Under the pieces are notes generated by a model. That model did no database searches, was not told the DNA's origin, and was given only the letters and a program-made list of their open reading frames with translations. The translations under genes were made by a program, and so were the position numbers. Below, in pieces: positions 57,007 through 59,453 of a DNA stretch of 59,453 nucleotides. Numbering within the stretch: the first letter of the stretch is position 1; each line of letters starts with the position of its first letter. This DNA is from CAZUZD01 sp964624465 (GTDB lineage: Bacteria > Planctomycetota > Planctomycetia > Isosphaerales > Isosphaeraceae), in contig CAZUZD010000006.1 in assembly GCA_964624465.1 (NCBI GenBank), positions 1 to 59,453 of the forward strand, written 5' to 3'.

Positions 57007-57813
57007 TCAGGCGTCCCGGTCGGGGCGGAGCGCCTCGGGCACGCCCGGCGTCGGCCCGACCACGGTCTCACGCGCCCGGGCATAGCGGTCGTTGATCGAG
57101 CGCTTGCCGGCGAACACGACCGTGAAGCGATCAGCCGCCTGGGCGATCGCATCGGCGCGGAGCGCATCGAGTTCGGCCGTCAGGCGTGCCTCCCAGGTCT
57201 CCAGTACGCCGGCACGATCGGCAGTCTCGACCCAGGTCGGTTCCCCGAAGCGGACCAGGGCCTCGGGCCGCTCCTCCTGCCAGAACTCGTACCGCACCGC
57301 CACCGGCACCACCCGCACCCGGCCCGTGCGCCGCAGCAGCAGCCGGAGCCCCGGCTGGAACCCCAGCGGCCGGACGTCGTTGCTGGCGATGCGTCCCTGG
57401 GGGAACAGCCAGACCCCGGCGCATGGCCGCGCCAGCAGCTCGGCCGTGTAGTCCATCGACTCCCGCACCGAGGCCGGGTCGGTCCGATCGACCGAGAAGG
57501 CCCCGATGCGGCGGAAGAACCCGAAGCGCTTCAGGTTGAAGTGCTCCATCATGCCGTACCCGTCCAGCGGCACCGCCTCGTTGAGGGCGTGCGCCAGGAA
57601 CAGGTCCCACCAGCACGAGTGGTTGGCCAGCAGCAGCAGCCCGCCCGGCTCCGCGTCGAGGGCGGTGCGGAGCCGATCGAGCCCCTGGACCCGGATCGAG
57701 TTCAGGCCGCCCCGGAGCTTGTATGCAATCAGTTGGTGCACCGCCCAGCGGGGCCAGCCCGACTTGTTCGCCCGCAAGATCCGGCCGGCGGGAGCCCGGG
57801 AGCGCGTCGTCAT
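57007..57813 (-). CDS. lysophospholipid acyltransferase (PlsC-like)
   Basis: A 268-residue membrane-associated acyltransferase. LLLLANHSCWWDLFLAHALN gives the NHxxxxD (here NHSCWWD) catalytic motif. FGFFRRIGAFSVDRTD is motif II, and VWLFPQGRIASNDVRPLGFQ is motif III, with FPQGR in place of the usual FPEGTR. RVVPVAVRYEFWQEERPEAL is motif IV. Such enzymes acylate lysophosphatidate or similar lipids; relatives also acylate ornithine lipids or glycolipids. The change of Glu to Gln in motif III may alter the acceptor. It is 3 bp upstream of the GT39-like gene and 46 bp after the aldo/keto reductase on the same strand, so lipid modification is probable. Confidence 0.88.
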   Translation of the reverse strand: MTTRSRAPAGRILRANKSGWPRWAVHQLIAYKLRGGLNSIRVQGLDRLRTALDAEPGGLLLLANHSCWWDLFLAHALNEAVPLDGYGMMEHFNLKRFGFFRRIGAFSVDRTDPASVRESMDYTAELLARPCAGVWLFPQGRIASNDVRPLGFQPGLRLLLRRTGRVRVVPVAVRYEFWQEERPEALVRFGEPTWVETADRAGVLETWEARLTAELDALRADAIAQAADRFTVVFAGKRSINDRYARARETVVGPTPGVPEALRPDRDA

Positions 57814-57859
57814 CGGTCGGTCCGGGCCGGGGCCGTGGCGTGGGAACCTGAGGCGGGGC

Positions 57860-58831
57860 TCACTGCGACCACTCCGTCGGCGTGCGGTCCCAGCGGTGGG
57901 CCTTCAGGAGAGCCATCAGGGCCGGGTCGAGGGGCGGCTGGCCGCTGGTCGCTGTGTTGGCGTCGACGTTCCGGAGCTGACGCATGCCGGGGATGATCGT
58001 CGAGACGGTCGGCTCCTCGAGGATCCAGCGCAGGGCCAGCTCGGGCATGGTCATGCCGGCTGGCACCTCGGGGCGGAGCCGCTCGGCCCGCTCGACGCTC
58101 GCCTTCAGGTTCTCGGGCACGAAGTATGTGTTCCGCCAGTCCCCCTCGGGCCAGGTGGCGTCGAGGGTCAGGTTGCCGGTCAGGGTCCCCTCGTCGAACG
58201 GGACGCGGGCGATCACGGCAATGTTCTTCTCGCGGCAGACCGGGAATAGCTCGTCCTCGGGCGCCTGGTCGAAGAGGTTGTAGATGACCTGCACGGCGTC
58301 GATCAGGCCGGTGTCGATGGCCGCCAGCACGTTCGTCGGCTCCCAGCGGTTGACGCTGATGCCCACGGCCTGGATCAGCCCCTCGCTCTTGAGGTCGTCC
58401 ATCGCCCGCTGCCAGCGCTCGTCGCGGGCCCAGGCGTCCTCCCAGACGTGGAACTGCAGGAGGTCGATCGTCGGCAGGCCCAGGTTCGTCAGGCTCTTCT
58501 CGGCGTACTCGCGGATGTGGTCGGGCGGGAAGCACTCGTCGAGGGTGAACCCCCGGCGGGACGGCCACTTGAAGTTCTTCGGCGGCAGCTTGGTGGCGGC
58601 GATCAGCCCCTTGTCGGGATACTCGCGGACGAGCTCGCCCAGGAGCGTTTCGCTGTGGCCGGCGCCATAGCCCCAGGCGGTGTCAAAGAAGTTGCAGCCC
58701 CGCTCGACGGCGCGCCGGAGCGACTGGCGGTTCAGGTCGTCGTCCGACCCGGTCCAGCCGGCCAGGCCCCACATGCCGTAGCCGATCTCTCCGACCTGCC
58801 ACCCCGTCCGCCCGAACGTCCGATACTGCAT
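57860..58831 (-). CDS. aldo/keto reductase
   Basis: A 323-residue cytosolic NADPH-dependent reductase of the AKR family. The catalytic residues are all present in order: Asp and Tyr in NFFDTAWGYGAGHSE, Lys in IAATKLPPKN and His in LLQFHVWEDAW. The cofactor site near the C-terminus reads TVSTIIPGMRQLRNVDANTA. It opens MQYRTFGRTGWQVGEIGYG, the standard start of this group. Substrate unknown; sugars, aldehydes and quinones are common. ATG 58831 begins the conserved part. A promoter candidate lies upstream at 58930-58901. It may lead the minus-strand run that continues with PlsC-like, GT39-like, panB and phhB. Confidence 0.92.
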   Translation of the reverse strand: MQYRTFGRTGWQVGEIGYGMWGLAGWTGSDDDLNRQSLRRAVERGCNFFDTAWGYGAGHSETLLGELVREYPDKGLIAATKLPPKNFKWPSRRGFTLDECFPPDHIREYAEKSLTNLGLPTIDLLQFHVWEDAWARDERWQRAMDDLKSEGLIQAVGISVNRWEPTNVLAAIDTGLIDAVQVIYNLFDQAPEDELFPVCREKNIAVIARVPFDEGTLTGNLTLDATWPEGDWRNTYFVPENLKASVERAERLRPEVPAGMTMPELALRWILEEPTVSTIIPGMRQLRNVDANTATSGQPPLDPALMALLKAHRWDRTPTEWSQ

Positions 58832-58900
58832 GACTCAACCCCAGATCCAGGTCCCCGGAGCCGGCCCGGCACCGGCCGGGACGCCTCCGCGCACGCCGAG

Positions 58901-58930
58901 AGCATCGCGCATCGGGCCGAGCCGCGTCAA
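58901..58930 (-). promoter_or_regulatory. candidate promoter of the aldo/keto reductase gene
   Basis: On the minus strand TTGACG (58930-58925), an 18 bp spacer and GATGCT (58906-58901). The -10 is weak. Start of transcription near 58894 leaves a leader of about 63 bases. Confidence 0.4.
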
Positions 58931-58953
58931 CCGCCGTCCCACCCGCGCAATAG

Positions 58954-58967
58954 GGAACATCCGTTCC
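58954..58967. promoter_or_regulatory. palindrome GGAAC-N4-GTTCC, LexA-like box candidate
   Basis: GGAACATCCGTTCC is a perfect inverted repeat with a 4-base spacer. The core GAAC-N4-GTTC matches the Bacillus-type SOS (Cheo) box pattern. It lies 9 bp before the -35 of gyrA and 24 bp upstream of the -35 of the divergent reductase gene. A binding role is inference. Confidence 0.4.
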
Positions 58968-58976
58968 GTATTCCGA

Positions 58977-59006
58977 TTGCCAGGGGTTGCAGCATTCGGA
59001 TAAACT
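58977..59006 (+). promoter_or_regulatory. candidate promoter of gyrA
   Basis: TTGCCA (58977-58982), an 18 bp spacer and TAAACT (59001-59006). Start of transcription near 59013, about 48 bp before ATG 59061. Confidence 0.5.
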
Positions 59007-59060
59007 CGGTAGGTCGAGGGCTGGGAACAGCGGTCAACACGGCGGTGGACCGGGGGACGG

Positions 59061-59453
<393 letters not shown>

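Overview
The window is 59 kb of very GC-rich bacterial chromosome. The gene set points to a planctomycete, probably of the Isosphaeraceae type (inference). It has a PEP-CTERM protein, a surface protein with an N-terminal LExLxxRxLLA-type motif, hopanoid genes, very large envelope proteins without recognisable families, several TIM-barrel sugar isomerases, and many short overlapping operons. There are 46 protein genes (two cut by the window ends) and one tRNA. No phage, insertion sequence, CRISPR array or rRNA was seen. A run of 10 N at 51255-51264, flanked by artificial-looking G and C tracts, marks an assembly gap.

Layout. 1-3600: threonine catabolism (tdh-kbl, minus strand), tRNA-Pro(GGG), pyrF and a small secreted protein. 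3884-7159: two divergent paralogous surface proteins with different sorting signals, and a small conserved protein. 7229-21918 (minus): a GT-C type membrane glycosyltransferase, then three translationally coupled genes for a 661-residue membrane-anchored FecR/HEAT-like protein, a 1153-residue and a 2310-residue envelope protein. This last set is the best candidate for an undescribed system. 22113-26915: an ROK kinase, BON-domain proteins and a transglutaminase-like protein. 27190-31148: shc-hpnH-hpnG, making hopene and then extended hopanoids. 31307-35107: a glycosyltransferase, a membrane protein and two TIM-barrel isomerases, one with a Tat signal.

35221-42773: a compact seven-gene glycan/glycolipid cluster of GT2, a CDP-alcohol phosphotransferase fused to a degenerate nucleotidyltransferase-like domain, GT2, methyltransferase, deacetylase-like protein, GT4 and GT9. 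Four of its six junctions overlap by 4-8 bp. 42802-49687: isomerase, folD, a MATE transporter, a STAS protein, a DUF1573 protein and a second copy of the 31307 glycosyltransferase type. 49906-52714: a nucleoside-type MFS transporter and a ceramidase-like protein on either side of the assembly gap. 52718-58831 (minus): a CrtI-like desaturase, phhB, panB, a GT39-like enzyme, a PlsC-like acyltransferase and an aldo/keto reductase. 59061-end: the start of gyrA, which carries Leu at the position matching E. coli Ser83.

Envelope construction is the common theme: hopanoids, a glycolipid pathway, acyl transfer, isoprenoid desaturation and large exported proteins. Many starts are supported by a Shine-Dalgarno-like sequence or an ATGA overlap. 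Several promoters can be read as TTGnnn, a 16-18 bp spacer, and a -10 box often of the form TA(A/G)G(A/G/C)T.
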